From contig JAHBMJ010001384.1 in assembly GCA_018398765.1 (NCBI GenBank), positions 1 through 30,961 of the forward strand: a stretch of DNA of 30,961 bases, given 5' to 3'. Of the stretch, positions 19,600 through 29,771 are shown one piece after another. How positions within the stretch are numbered: position 1 is the first letter of the stretch; each line of letters opens with the position of its first letter. Origin of the DNA: Chromera velia. Lineage: Eukaryota; Sar; Chromeraceae. The notes beneath the pieces were generated by a model that was not told where the DNA came from, made no database searches, and was given only the letters and a program-made list of their open reading frames with translations. Both the position numbers and the translations under genes were made by a program.

Positions 19600-20786
19600 G
19601 GCCCCTACCCCATGGCAGCATACAACTTGGGCCCAATTTTTTGCCGTGTGGAAAGAGTACTTTGTTGCATTGATGAGATCGAAGCCTTCATGGAGGGGGG
19701 AGAAATGGATGGCAGGGAGATACATGGACGATAGAACGATTGTTTTTAGGTCTGACTGTGGACCAGGTATGAGTGACGTACCGGATGACCCCATGATGGA
19801 AAAGTTACTTGAGGAAGACTTCTACAGTCCTGCATGCGTTTTAGAGTGTCAGAAGGGATCTACGGTGCTTGGTCTGCGTCTTTTCTCTTTGCCAGAATCT
19901 CCTTCAATTTTGTTTTTTGCTGCTGTTAATCCTAACCGTGATGTTCTTTTTAATTTCTTTCGTGATTTGGTTGCTTTTTCTCTATTGCCCATTTTGGGAG
20001 GATGGTCGTCTTTTCCTAACTTACCAGGGTCCTTCACTTTGTAGAGTACGTCTGATGCATGCTTTCTCCTGTGTTCCTTCTGTTTTGGCCAAGAAGGGCC
20101 TAATATCCTCCTATCTTATCCGGACACTTCTTTCTTGTAATGCATCTGCGGTTGACAATGTCCTGGTTGACGAACTTACTTTTCTGTTTTTGGAGTTGTA
20201 TATTTTGAGATGGCCTGTTTTGTTTTTGCTTGATTTGTTCATATCTGCAGTCTGTCGGACTGGTGATGATGGTCTTCGTTCTCTTTGGAAGGCGCGTTTG
20301 TCCTTTCTTTGTTTTGTTCTAAAATAATCTACATATGACTGATTTTCAACGTTACGGCCTTTTGTTGTCGTTTGCTTCCGCAAGTGCACCTGAGAACCGT
20401 CAGCGATAGACAAAAGACAGTGGTATAGATACGGAGGGGCATCGCACGCGGGACACTACGTATGTTCTCTAATCATACCTACAGTCTATCCATCGGCTTG
20501 CAAGGATCAACGTAATACTGCGATTAATTGGCATACTGATTTCGAGCTATTAATGTTTAGCTCGGCGTGTATGCGAAGCGTCAGTCTCCGATGGTTTTTC
20601 ACATGCATGCGTTTTTTGTATGTCGTGTAATTAGCATGTATTCAATAAATTCTAATTGAATCAGACAGCAGCCTGTTGGATTGTGCTGGATTATGGTAGA
20701 TTGACCGTGTGCTCCTACCGACACATTTGTGCACAGACAACATAGGATCTCAGCTGTTGGAAAAGACTTTCAATTTCCTAGAATCT
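19600..20786 (+). mobile_element. LINE-like retroelement 3' part, copy B, with YMDD reverse-transcriptase motif
   Basis: An open plus-strand frame ending at 20044 reads AVWKEYFVALMRS, then EKWMAGRYMDDRTIVFRSD. After a spacer comes FYSPACVLECQKGSTVLGLR and the end GGWSSFPNLPGSFTL. A YxDD box followed about 40 residues later by an L-E-x5-L-G-L-R block is the palm-to-thumb layout of non-LTR reverse transcriptases; the two Asp of YMDD bind the metal ions. No earlier RT motifs can be read upstream, so the copy is 5'-truncated or rearranged. The start at 19511 is just the first in-frame codon and not a likely start. About 740 bp of 3' sequence follow to 20786, and from 19931 this is the part shared with copy A. 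A second frame, 19941-20327, overlaps and is also open in copy A. Confidence 0.7.
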
Positions 20787-20877
20787 CCATTATAATTTAA
20801 ACATGCTCAAGCCTCCGATAGTGTACATCAATTAGCGGACCCCTAAATAGCCCCCCGAGGCACTCACCTAACTGGTT

Positions 20878-20888
20878 AGGTGTATTCC

Positions 20889-20922
<34 letters not shown>

Positions 20923-20929
20923 AATACCT
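20878..20929. repeat. (TA)n hairpin flanked by GTATTCC / GGAATAC
   Basis: About 28 bp of TA repeat are bounded by GTATTCC on the left and GGAATAC on the right, making one self-complementary unit of about 50 bp. Confidence 0.85.
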
Positions 20930-21009
20930 CTTAGCACTGCGCTGCGCTCCATACCAAATAGACCCAGTTGGGCGGCCTGGGCTTGGCCATACATGCATAT
21001 GTGGCTTTT

Positions 21010-21260
21010 GTCAAAAAAAAGGCTCTAGAAAGATCCTGTCCCAAATGATCCAGAAAAGCGTTGCCATGCATGCATGCGTGCGTCAAATGGGTGGCCCTGG
21101 AAAGCGATTCGAAAGGCTGAATTTGCGTTATACAATAATGCGTGCGTCAGATAGGTTTTTTATATATGCAGGCTTTTTTCTCAGGGGAGGGGGGCCGGAT
21201 TCCACGGTTTTTCCCACGGGGGGGAGGGTCGGCACGACAGCGTGCATCAATCATGCAGTT
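21010..21260. repeat. Degenerate repeat, inverted relative to 19320-19530
   Basis: The reverse complement of this stretch shares ordered blocks with 19320-19530: a TGCACGATTGA-like start, a GGGAAAAA segment, a C-rich run before AAGGAAAAA/GAGAAAAA, then CCCATCTGATGCACGCAT and AAATT-AGCCTTTCG. It contains TGCATGCATGCG at 21067. The two arms lie either side of LINE-like copy B. Similarity is patchy and was judged by eye. Confidence 0.5.
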
Positions 21261-21827
21261 CGTGAAGGAGGAAGAAAGGTCAGCCTCTACCTTCTACCCA
21301 TCTCTCCTCCCCTCCCTTCTTATCCCTTCCTCCATTCTAGCCTCCATTCCCTCTTCATCCAGACTGAGCAAGACAGAATGGAACCACATCAAAGTAACAG
21401 CTCTGCTCGTCGCTATGTTATGTCTGGTTTCTCTCAAACGGAGGCAGGTGCATCCTTGCTACTCCTAGTTCTCATTTTTTTTATTTTAATTGTAGGGCTG
21501 TTCTCGCAAGCTTGCTTCAAGTTGCGTCAGATGATATGCAACTGTAGCTTTGGCAAAAAAAAAGGCCCAAAAAGCTTTGCTCTAAATGGGCTCACAAATT
21601 AAAGTGTCAAAACTACCATGTAGGTGTCTGGCTGTGTTTGTTTATGCTAGTACGTATTTAGGACTATGCCTGTCTATACAAATATTTGCGAATTTGTATT
21701 TACCTATAACATGTTAAGCATTAGTATATTTTTTTGGTTATTAAGAATCTTAATGTAGTGTTTTGTTTAAAATTTAGTTAAGAATTAGAAATGTTATGTA
21801 TCATTTCTAAAAGTTTATACTTAAAAA
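21261..21827. other. AT-rich spacer, nothing recognised
   Basis: Pyrimidine-rich sequence (21270-21370) passes into AT-rich sequence up to the first LTR. No frame has a recognisable domain. Confidence 0.5.
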
Positions 21828-22158
21828 GTTGAAGTATAGGGTACTAGCCTGCCACGTATCCATGCTTGCTTCTAGACCCGGTGGGCCGAGCATGCAGGCC
21901 ATGCCGCACGGTGCCGAAGCGCCGTACTGGCCAGGATAGGATTGCTGCATGCGCATTCGATTTTGTACGATTTGTGCCGCGTGCATTCAGCACCAGCCAG
22001 TTCAGATCGATTCACTTCGTGCAGCACTAGCTGATCGAACGCCTTTCGGCTGTTCGTTCTACTCTACCTTGACGGACAGACTATTTTATGAAGTAGTTCT
22101 ACCATCATGGAGATCTAGCTCTGCATTCCGTTTGACCATCATTTGGTCATTCTTTTTT
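21828..22158 (+). repeat. 5' LTR of the small retroelement
   Basis: This is the direct repeat of 23385-23714. Most differences between the two are transitions, often at CpG (for example CCCGG here against CCTGG there, and GCCGAG against GCCAAG). Confidence 0.8.
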
Positions 22159-23384
22159 GTGGTTGACAGCGCTCTGTTGTGTTCCGTTTTGGTCAATCAA
22201 TGACCGCAACAATCACTTCTTAGATCACTTCCGTCTCCATATCTTTCTCCAGCAGTCTTTTCCTCCACTCTTCTATGAATTAGAAGCCGCCCGTTGCAGT
22301 TAGAACTGGAATGGCGGAATGCTTCAGTAGCTATTTCCTTTTCCTGTAGTAGAAGTGGAGACTGGATGGATCTGCAGTCACTCCGACAGCAGGTTTTCAC
22401 TGGGAGACGCCGTGTTGCACTTGTGGACTTTGCTTGCGGACGACACCATTGTGGATGTGCTGAGTCCCCAATCTCTTCTCACGCTCTTCGGACCTTCATC
22501 TCCAACTACCTCAACAAGCTTGAGCAAGTGTCTAAGGATCTCTAGCAGCATGATCGCCGCCACTTTGCCATGAGCCGCCCATCTACCAGCTGCCACCAGT
22601 TGCTGTCAAAACTGTACTGAGCCGTCAGTGCACCATATGCTCGCACCTGCTTTGGGGGCCGCTAAGAATTGGGAGTGCCGCACCATCACTACTGGAATTT
22701 ACTTGTCTGCTTGCCAGGATCATTGAGGAAGCAAGGTTTCGGAAGCACCTCCTTGGGGGGGGGGGGATTGGAGAGGGATTCTTCTATCTTTGTTTGGCCG
22801 TCTCTGCGTCTTCTGCCAGTCAACATTCATCTGTGTGCACACCGGCGTGAAAGGGAATACAAAGACGCTCCGCTGAGTTGCAAATGCAAGGTTTGCAGTG
22901 TTTGTTTTCTCTTGTTAGACAGTGAGTGCAAACTGTGCATGTGATCGAATTCTTTGATGGAGAAGCATACAAAGCACGATTTATTCTGTCTTTTTGCACA
23001 GCCACTGCATGGATTCTTTCTTTCCCTGTTGCTTTTCCAGTGTTGTGAAGCGCTCATCTTTTGAAAGGCAACAGACAGCCAGACCTAAGAGGCAGGCCGA
23101 AGAAAGGCAAACTTAAGAGGCAGGCTGGAGACAGACAGTCTAAGCCTTATGATGCCTAGCCCTCTGACCTTGTTCTTGTGATGCCTAGCCCTCTGTCTCT
23201 CTGTTATCCTTTCATATGTACTTTTCAATCTTCAACACTGACAGGTAAGTGAAAGCAAGAAAAGATTTCATTGGCTCTCAGGCAGTCAGACCAAAAGGCT
23301 GTTTCATTCCCTTTGTCTTTATCTTTCCCTGGTGTTTTGCTTCCGTTTCTTTCTCTTTGCAAAGCTTCGTAATCGAGGGGGGGA

Positions 23385-23836
23385 GTTGAAGTATAGGGTA
23401 CCAGCCTGCCGCATATCCATGCTTGCTTCTGAACCTGGTGGGCCAAGCGTGCAGGCCGTATCACATGGTGCCGAATCGCTGTACTGGCCAGGATAGGATT
23501 GCCGCGCACGCATTCGATTTATACGGTTTGTACCGCGTGCATTCAGCATCAGCCAGTTCAGATCGATTCACTTCGTGCAGCACTAACTGATCGAACGCCT
23601 TTTGGCTGTTCGTTCTACTCTGCCTTAACGGACAGGGCATTTCATGAAATAGTTCCACCATCATGGAGATCTAGCTCTACATTCCGTTTGACCATCATTT
23701 AATCATTCTCTTTTATGCCTTTTGGCTGTTCATTCTACTCTGCCTTGACGGACAGACTATTTCATGAAGTAGTTCCACCATCATGGAGATCTAGCTCTGC
23801 ATTCCATTTGACCATCATTTAGTCATTCTCTTTTAA
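23385..23836 (+). repeat. 3' LTR with internal tandem duplication of its last 120 bp
   Basis: Positions 23385-23714 match the 5' LTR. Positions 23717-23836 repeat 23597-23714, starting at GCCTTTTGGCTGTTC. Confidence 0.85.
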
Positions 23837-24395
23837 AAAATATAAAAAAATATGTGCGTTATTAACATTCATCATTTTTTTTTTTTAAGGTAGTGCTTGA
23901 GGTAAAAATTAATAAAAATTAATTAAGTACAAGAGTAATTTTTATTAAGTCAAGATGCAGTTCACTTAAAATATGAAGTTAGCTGAGAATATATGTCCAT
24001 ATAAAAACTGTTATTAGATTTAAACTTAATATCAGTTAAATCATAGATATGATCATTAGTATGGAAAGTATGGGCGTAGTGCGAGCGAAGTGATATGCAA
24101 GCGGCGGCGCAGGCGAGCACGAGCGATCGAGTCGGGCCGGCCGGTGCACGATACACGAGGAAGCGTAGCGACTGGTGCTCACATACAGGCAGACTGAGCA
24201 ATAGTGAGAGCCAGGCTTGAATAAATGAGACCATGAGGTGTGTGACATGTCGAGCGTAGCTAGCTAAGCGCTGATCACTTCCTAAATGACTAAGTAACAG
24301 TGATGGCTGGCTGTAACATGTCAGAATCTTCGTGTGTCTGTGAGTCGATCATGTTGATGTTGACTTGTTTTGGGCCTCTCGAATTTGAGTGAGAC
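23837..24395. other. AT-rich spacer then GC-rich spacer; nothing supported
   Basis: AT-rich to about 24060, then a GC-rich stretch (24070-24260) that resembles repeat debris but could not be matched within the window. Confidence 0.5.
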
Positions 24396-24584
24396 AGGAA
24401 AGACAAATCTATCCCGAATGGTCTCCAGCAGTAAAACGGTCTCCAAAACAACCATACCTTTCAAGCTTTTTTAGGCAGTAAACAATATTTAAAAGCTTAA
24501 AACAAAGAGTTTTAAGCGATCAAACAGTACGATTTCCTGTTTTTAAATTGGGTTTAGTGAGAGAAAAAAATATATTGTGCATGT

Positions 24585-24794
24585 TTGACTGCGCGGCGTG
24601 CGTGTTTCGTGCATCAGCGCACGCGTTCATCATGCATGCAATTAAAGCGGCGCGGCGGGGAACACCGGAATTTAAAATCGCGCGGATCGATATCAAAAAA
24701 GCCTATTTTGACGCACGCAGATGCAACTGAAGGACGCGGTTGCACCTCTATGCACATTGAGCTCAAAGATGATCAACGTAATCGACTAGATTGA
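24585..24794 (+). pseudogene. Possible copia-type reverse-transcriptase fragment
   Basis: The frame 24548-24730 includes FKIARIDIKKAYFDAR, close to the copia RT motif D-V-K-x-A-F/Y-L/F. After a shift into the next frame it continues with HIELKDDQRNRL, like the following Y-V/I-E-L-P-x-E-D block. Only about 60 residues are recognisable. It sits in the GC-rich centre of the long-TIR element. It is a remnant at best. Confidence 0.4.
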
Positions 24795-25429
24795 CGCACA
24801 CTGCATATTTATCTCTGCATATTGTAGGACTGTGGATCTGTTTCGAAAGTATTCACTGCTAATGTTTCCAGATTGGCTTGCACAGTATTTCAAACAGAAT
24901 AGCTGGATTCTTCACATACCATTGGGAGAGCGGACGTTGGAACGAACCTCAGCCGTCTCTCTTCTTCGGGCATGGCCGTCTCGTTCTGTTAGTAAACGTG
25001 GTGGGTAAATTTAGAGAGGCCCGTCTTGTTCTCCATCTTTGATCAACGTCTTTTTTCTTTTACATGCCTCTATGCATGCGTTCGAGCTCTTACTTTCTTT
25101 ACCGGGGGAACTGGCGCTGTTTTCATTTTCTTTCTGGTGAGTTTAAGGTTCCGTCTCCCGCCGTCTCCTCTCAGATCGACGTATACTAGCTAGCCTTGAC
25201 AACTCGTTATATTATATCAGGCACTGGCCCACCTTTGTCCAAGCTCTCAGACTTCCGTATCTTCTTACTATGTACCTGCAGACAGGATTTAGGATTCTCA
25301 CTGGGCTGTTTTGGGGATCCAGAGGGGCCTTTGCATGTTGTGGTGTTACGCTAAAACAGTGCTTTCAGCTCACAGCCAATATTATGAGCGTTCTGCTCAT
25401 GATTTGTATTCAGATAGTCTAATACACAG

Positions 25430-25470
<41 letters not shown>
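25430..25470. repeat. (TA)n microsatellite
   Basis: A TA run of about 40 bp with a single TG interruption, inside the long-TIR element. Confidence 0.9.
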
Positions 25471-25826
25471 CAACATATTAATAATATCAATTGTGATACT
25501 TGTAAAAGCTCTACACTATGTTTTATATGTTTTCAATCTTTCTGTTAAAACCTTAAGATTTATTGTGAAGAAAATATTTTAAAGAGTTAAAAACTTAAAA
25601 TCATACATTCAAATTTAAATATATATATAGTTATCATAAATCAAATTTTATATAATTTTTTTACTAACTAGGATTTAAAAAACACTTAATTGTACTCTCA
25701 AACCGTTTAAAACTCTTTGTTTTAAGTTTTTAATCATTGTTTAGTACCTAAAAATGCTTGATAGATATGGTAATTTTCGAGACCGTTTTGATGTTGGAGA
25801 CCGTTTGGGATAGATTTGTCTTAGGA

Positions 25827-26500
25827 GCGCAGTATGGACTCAAAGGCCATGCACATACATAGGAAAATATTCTTTTGTTAGGATTGAATGGTTGGTTGAT
25901 CGTCGATTGATTGATCTGGAAGTCTTAGACGATCCTTGAGATGAACAGACTCCTCTGTTTAGGATGATAAGGTTGAGAGATGAGCTAGTTACTTAGCCAT
26001 ACATAGCCGTCTCGGAGTTCTCTAGTTGTGTTGTAGGACAGCTAGCACCCAAGTTTCTCTAGCTATTAGATATTCTCTATTTTTTTTATACCTCTGTGTC
26101 TGATATATAGATTGAAAACTAAATAAAAAATCTTAGAGCGAACAAATATAAAAACATTGTTTATAAACAGTTCATTTAAAAGCCTTGTCTTCATACTTCC
26201 TTGACTTTCCTAGCTCAGAGTCTGCCGAAAGTTAAGGCTGCGGTAGTTACATGTGTATGGGTAAACACATGCACACACACACATACCTAGAGATTCACAT
26301 ACATACAGGTCTTTTGCCTGCCTCCAATGCAATGCGAGCAAGTCTTGTTGTCTTGTATGACTGTCTGTTTGTTTTTCATCATTGAAGTAAGGCGCTGTCA
26401 AACACGAGGTTAAACTTTGTTCGAGGCCTTCATAGGGTACCTGTGCTGCTGGATTCCCTACCACATGCACCTAGAAGAAGAAAAGGAGATCAAAGGAGTC
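25827..26500. other. Intergenic spacer, no gene seen
   Basis: Mixed AT-rich sequence with short GATT and CACACA runs. No frame has a recognisable domain. Confidence 0.5.
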
Positions 26501-27272
26501 TCTATCTGTCTCTCTGTCTGTCTGTCTGTCTCTTTCTATCTGTTTCTTTTTGTCTGTCTCTTTCTGTCTGCCTCTGTCTGTCTGCCTCTGTCTGTCTAGT
26601 ATCTGTCTGTCTGTCTCTGTCTGTCTCTGTCTATCTCTGTCTGTCTCTGTCTGTCTCTGTCTGTCTCTGTCTGTCTCTGTCTGTCTCTGTCTGTCTCTGT
26701 CTGTCTCTGTCTATCTCTGTCTGTCTTTGTCTGTCTCTGTCTGTCTTTTTCTGTCTCTGTCTGTCTCTGTCTGTATCTGTCTATCTGTATATCTCTCTGT
26801 CTGTCTGTCTGTCTGTCTATGTTTGTCTGTGTCTGTCTAATATCTTTCTGTCTCTGTTTGTCTGTTTGTCTGTCTGTCTGTCTGTCTGCCTGTCTTTCTG
26901 TCTGTCTTTCTGTCTGTCTCTGTTTGTCTGTCTGTCTATCTATCTGTCTGACTGACTGACTATCTATGTGTTTGTCTTTCTGTCTGTTCGTCTGACAGTG
27001 TCCATCTGTCCGTCCGTCCGTCTGTCTATCTGTCTGTCTCTCTTTCTATCTGTCTGTCTGTCTGTTTGTCTGTCTATCTATCTGTTTGTCTGTCTCTTTA
27101 TCTGTCTGTCTGTCTCTGTCTGTCTGTCTGTTTCTCTCAGAGTCTCTGTCTGTCTGTCTGTCTCTGTCTATCTGTCTGTCTGTCTGTCTGTCTGTTGGTC
27201 TGTCTGTCGGTCTGTCTGTCTGTTGGTCTGTCTGTCTGTCTCTATCTGTCTGTTTCTGTCTGTCTGTCTGTC

Positions 27273-27319
<47 letters not shown>

Positions 27320-27760
27320 GTCTGTCTGTCTGTCTATCTGTCCGTCTGTTTGTTTGTATCTGTCTATCTGTCTGTCTGTCTGTCTGTCCGTCTGTCTGTT
27401 TGTGTCTGTTTATCTATCTATCGGTCTGTCTGTCTGTTGGTCTGTCTATCTGTGTTTGTTTGACAATGTCTGTCTGTCTGTCTAACTGTCTGTTTGTCTG
27501 TCTCTCTGTCTGACTATTTATCTGTCTATTTCTGTCTGTCTCTGTCTGCCTGTCTCTTTCTGTCTATCTCTGTCTGTCTGTCTGTCTGTTTGTCTGCCTG
27601 TTTCTGTCTGTATCTGTCTGTCTGTCTGTACATCTGTCTGTCTGTCTTTCTATAGCTGTCTGTCTGTCTGTCTGTCTTTCTCTGTCTGTCTGTCTGTCTT
27701 TCTTTCTTTGTCTCAGCCTATCTGTATTTGTCTCTTTATTTATCTGTCTGTCTCTTTCTT

Positions 27761-27795
<35 letters not shown>

Positions 27796-27968
27796 GTTTG
27801 TGTCTGTCTGTCTCTATCTGTCTGTCTTAACCTAGCTGTCTAACTGTCTGACTGTCTGTCTGTCTGTCTTTCTTTGTTTGTCTGTCTGTCTGTGTCTGTC
27901 TGTGTGTGTGTCTGTCTGTCTGTCTATCTGTGTCTGTATGTCTATATTTATCTGTCTATCTCTGTTTG
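26501..27968. repeat. 1.47-kb imperfect (TCTG)n satellite
   Basis: Nearly every tetranucleotide is TCTG or a one-base variant (TCTA, TTTG, TCTC, TCGG). From 26615 to 26775 a higher-order unit of about 12 bp (TCTGTCTGTCTC) prevails, and from 27000 pure TCTG blocks are commoner. All three plus-strand frames stay open for long stretches and code only Leu/Ser/Val/Cys runs; these are artefacts. Confidence 0.95.
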
Positions 27969-28415
27969 CCAATGCCATAATTTTTTTTTACCCTCGTTCT
28001 ACTTTTGAAGGGTCGCGGGAAAGGCGGGGGAAAGTGAGAATAAATGGATGAATGAATCAATGCATGAATGGATAAATAAATGAATGATGCAGTTTTCTTC
28101 TCTCTGTCTTGTGACGACGTTTTCTCTCTCTTCTGTATGCTTTTTGTTGCTTTCCTCTTTTCTACGTTCAGTTTTCTTTCTCAATGTCTTTTACGTGCGC
28201 ACTGCATGCATGTATTCTGTTCTCTTCTTCCGTCTATCTATTTTTCTTGCATATTTTAATATACGAAGTCACTTGTCTGGTGACTAAATGTGGCCCCCCT
28301 AGGAGCATCCAGTCTGAATGGGTGTTCTTCCATGATCGGCTGCATGAAAGGGTCCATGCAAGCCGATGCCTGCTCATGTTATTGGCCGTGGCAAACCCCT
28401 CTGATACTCGAGTAA
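27969..28415. other. Spacer, nothing recognised
   Basis: Contains GAAT/AAAT short repeats (28040-28085), T/C-rich sequence and a TGCATGCATG motif at 28204-28213. No gene is supported. Confidence 0.5.
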
Positions 28416-28590
28416 ACTTAAAACGTTGCGCCGTAGGCGTGGCGAGACTTGAAACACCCACGCTGTAGGCGCGGCTTAACTTAAAGGTACTATGCCGAAG
28501 GCGCGGCCAAAATAAAGTACACTTAAAATTTTTTGTAGAAGGTGTAGACAGTCTTAAAAGAACCATACTGCAGGCGCGGTCAGCATTGAA
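28416..28590. repeat. Degenerate tandem repeat, about five units of 30-42 bp
   Basis: Units share ACTTAAA, or ACTTGAAA, then a variable middle, then TGTAGGCGCGGC or close variants (GCCGTAGGCGTGGC, GCTGTAGGCGCGGC, GCCGAAGGCGCGGC, GTAGAAGGTGTAG, CTGCAGGCGCGGT). The regular alternation of an AT-rich and a GGCGCGG half is clear; unit length varies. Confidence 0.7.
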
Positions 28591-28820
28591 AAATCTATTT
28601 TAAGATAGACTGGAGTGTCAGGGGGGTTCCGTGGTATGCCAACATGTCGAGGGATGTTTGTGTGATGGGTCGTTTACGGGTCGATTGACATCGATTGATT
28701 CACTGCAGTCTCATGTGTCTGGCTGTCAGTAAACAATGTCTTGTCTAGTTGCATTTGATGAAAGTGTATCTGTTCAGGTTTGACTATGTGTGAGGACATA
28801 CGTCTGAGAGGGGCAGGCAT

Positions 28821-29387
28821 GTTGTAGTACTGATACCTCGCGCCACCAACGTATCACCGCCTGATTATCATGCTGCCGCGTGTTTGATGCACGCGCTTAT
28901 TCTGCCGGCATGTCTCAGTCTGCATGGTTTTGCTGTATACGTCTTTTCACAGACTGACACCGGCGTTGTGATGTGTTGTGTTTCATGGAGAAACAACAAT
29001 GACATTGTCTAAAAGAAAAACCAAACGATCACTCCTTTTGTGCGTCCTATGAATGGCTCTAGAAATCCTCCCTGGTTATCCTTTAGCAATCCTAAAGGAT
29101 TGTTGTAGTACTGATGCCTGGCGCCGCCAACATGTCACCGTCTGATTGTCGCGCCGCCACGTGTTTGACGCATACTAATGCACGCACTTAATCTGCCGGC
29201 CTACCTCAGTCTACATGGTTTTGCTGCATACGTCTTTTCACAGACTGACACCGGTATTGTGATATGTTGTCACTGTTGTGTTTCATGGAGAAACAACAAT
29301 GTCTAGAAGAAAAACCGAACGATCAATCCTTTTGTGTGTCCTATGAATGGCTCTAGAAATCCTTCCTAGTTATCCCTTAGCAAACCT
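28821..29387. repeat. Direct tandem duplication of a 281-286 bp segment
   Basis: Unit 1 (28821-29101) and unit 2 (29102-29387) both begin GTTGTAGTACTGAT and share, in order, TTTTCACAGACTGACACCGG, TTTCATGGAGAAACAACAAT and CCTATGAATGGCTCTAGAAA. They differ by scattered substitutions and a few short indels. No frame is conserved between them, so the unit is probably non-coding. Confidence 0.9.
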
Positions 29388-29399
29388 GCGGGGCGGTAT

Positions 29400-29475
29400 G
29401 TGCGATCGCGGCTCCGTGCGAGTTGCTTGAGGGGCACATTTTGGAATTCGGACGACACCGTGACAGACATCCCAA
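29400..29475. repeat. TGCCCCTCAAG repeat, copy 3 (inverted)
   Basis: The reverse complement of this stretch matches 19105-19182, including GATCGC, the CTCAAGCAACTCG core and TTCCAAAAT. It starts shortly after the second 286-bp tandem unit. Confidence 0.75.
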
Positions 29476-29771
29476 GGCTGCAATTCCCACTATATATATT
29501 GACTTTGTATCTTTGCCTGAATGCACAGATACTGATGTTCTTTCCCATTCGTGGTGATGGGTTCCGGCCGCTTCCTCAGTCCCTGAGCTATATCTAGCTT
29601 CGGCCTTTCAATGAAGACCTTCTCACAGTAGGTCTGCTGGACAACAAGAGAAAGGTAGCGTTGCAGGAAGAGAGATTGAGAGAGCATTGCTCAGTTGGAT
29701 AAACTCATATATACACGTTCATTCTTCATATACATAGAGTTGTCGCCTGCCCCCTCAACGTTTGATCTCCG

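Larger units (their letters stand above)
21828..23836 (+). mobile_element. Small non-autonomous LTR retroelement
   Basis: Two direct repeats of about 330 bp (21828-22158 and 23385-23714) both begin GTTGAAGTATAGGGTA and stay alignable to a TCATTCTYTTT end. Immediately before the second copy is a polypurine tract (23375-23385, GAGGGGGGGAG), placed exactly where plus-strand priming would start. This fixes the orientation as plus and supports an LTR element. The internal part (22159-23374, about 1.2 kb) has no visible gag or pol, a G-run at 22756-22766 and short doublets (GATGCCTAGCCCTCTG at 23149 and 23179). The 3' LTR has an extra tandem copy of its last 118-120 bp (23717-23836). Possible TTAAAAA flanks exist (21821 and 23833) but are too simple to be decisive. 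Confidence 0.8.
24400..25822. mobile_element. Long-TIR element of 1.42 kb with possible 4-bp target duplication
   Basis: The first roughly 150 bp (24400-24554), starting AAGACAAATCTATCCC, are repeated as the reverse complement at 25668-25822. Matching blocks are in order: GGTCTCCA, AAAACGGTCTC, TTTTTAGG, TAAACAAT, CTTAAAACAAAGAGTTTTAA and CAGTAC/GAGTAC. The identity is roughly 75-80% by eye. The tetranucleotide AGGA flanks both ends (24396-24399, 25823-25826) and may be a target duplication, but four bases can match by chance. The centre includes a TA microsatellite (25430-25470) and a GC-rich island (about 24590-24720) with a reverse-transcriptase-like scrap. No transposase is seen. Confidence 0.7.

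Noticed and set aside
26443-27513. Long plus-strand frames of Leu/Ser/Cys/Val repeats
   Set aside because: They are translations of the TCTG satellite, open in all three frames because the repeat rarely forms stops.
28416-28590. CRISPR-like repeat-spacer array
   Set aside because: The repeats are poorly conserved, spacing is irregular, the spacers are related to each other, and the DNA is eukaryotic.
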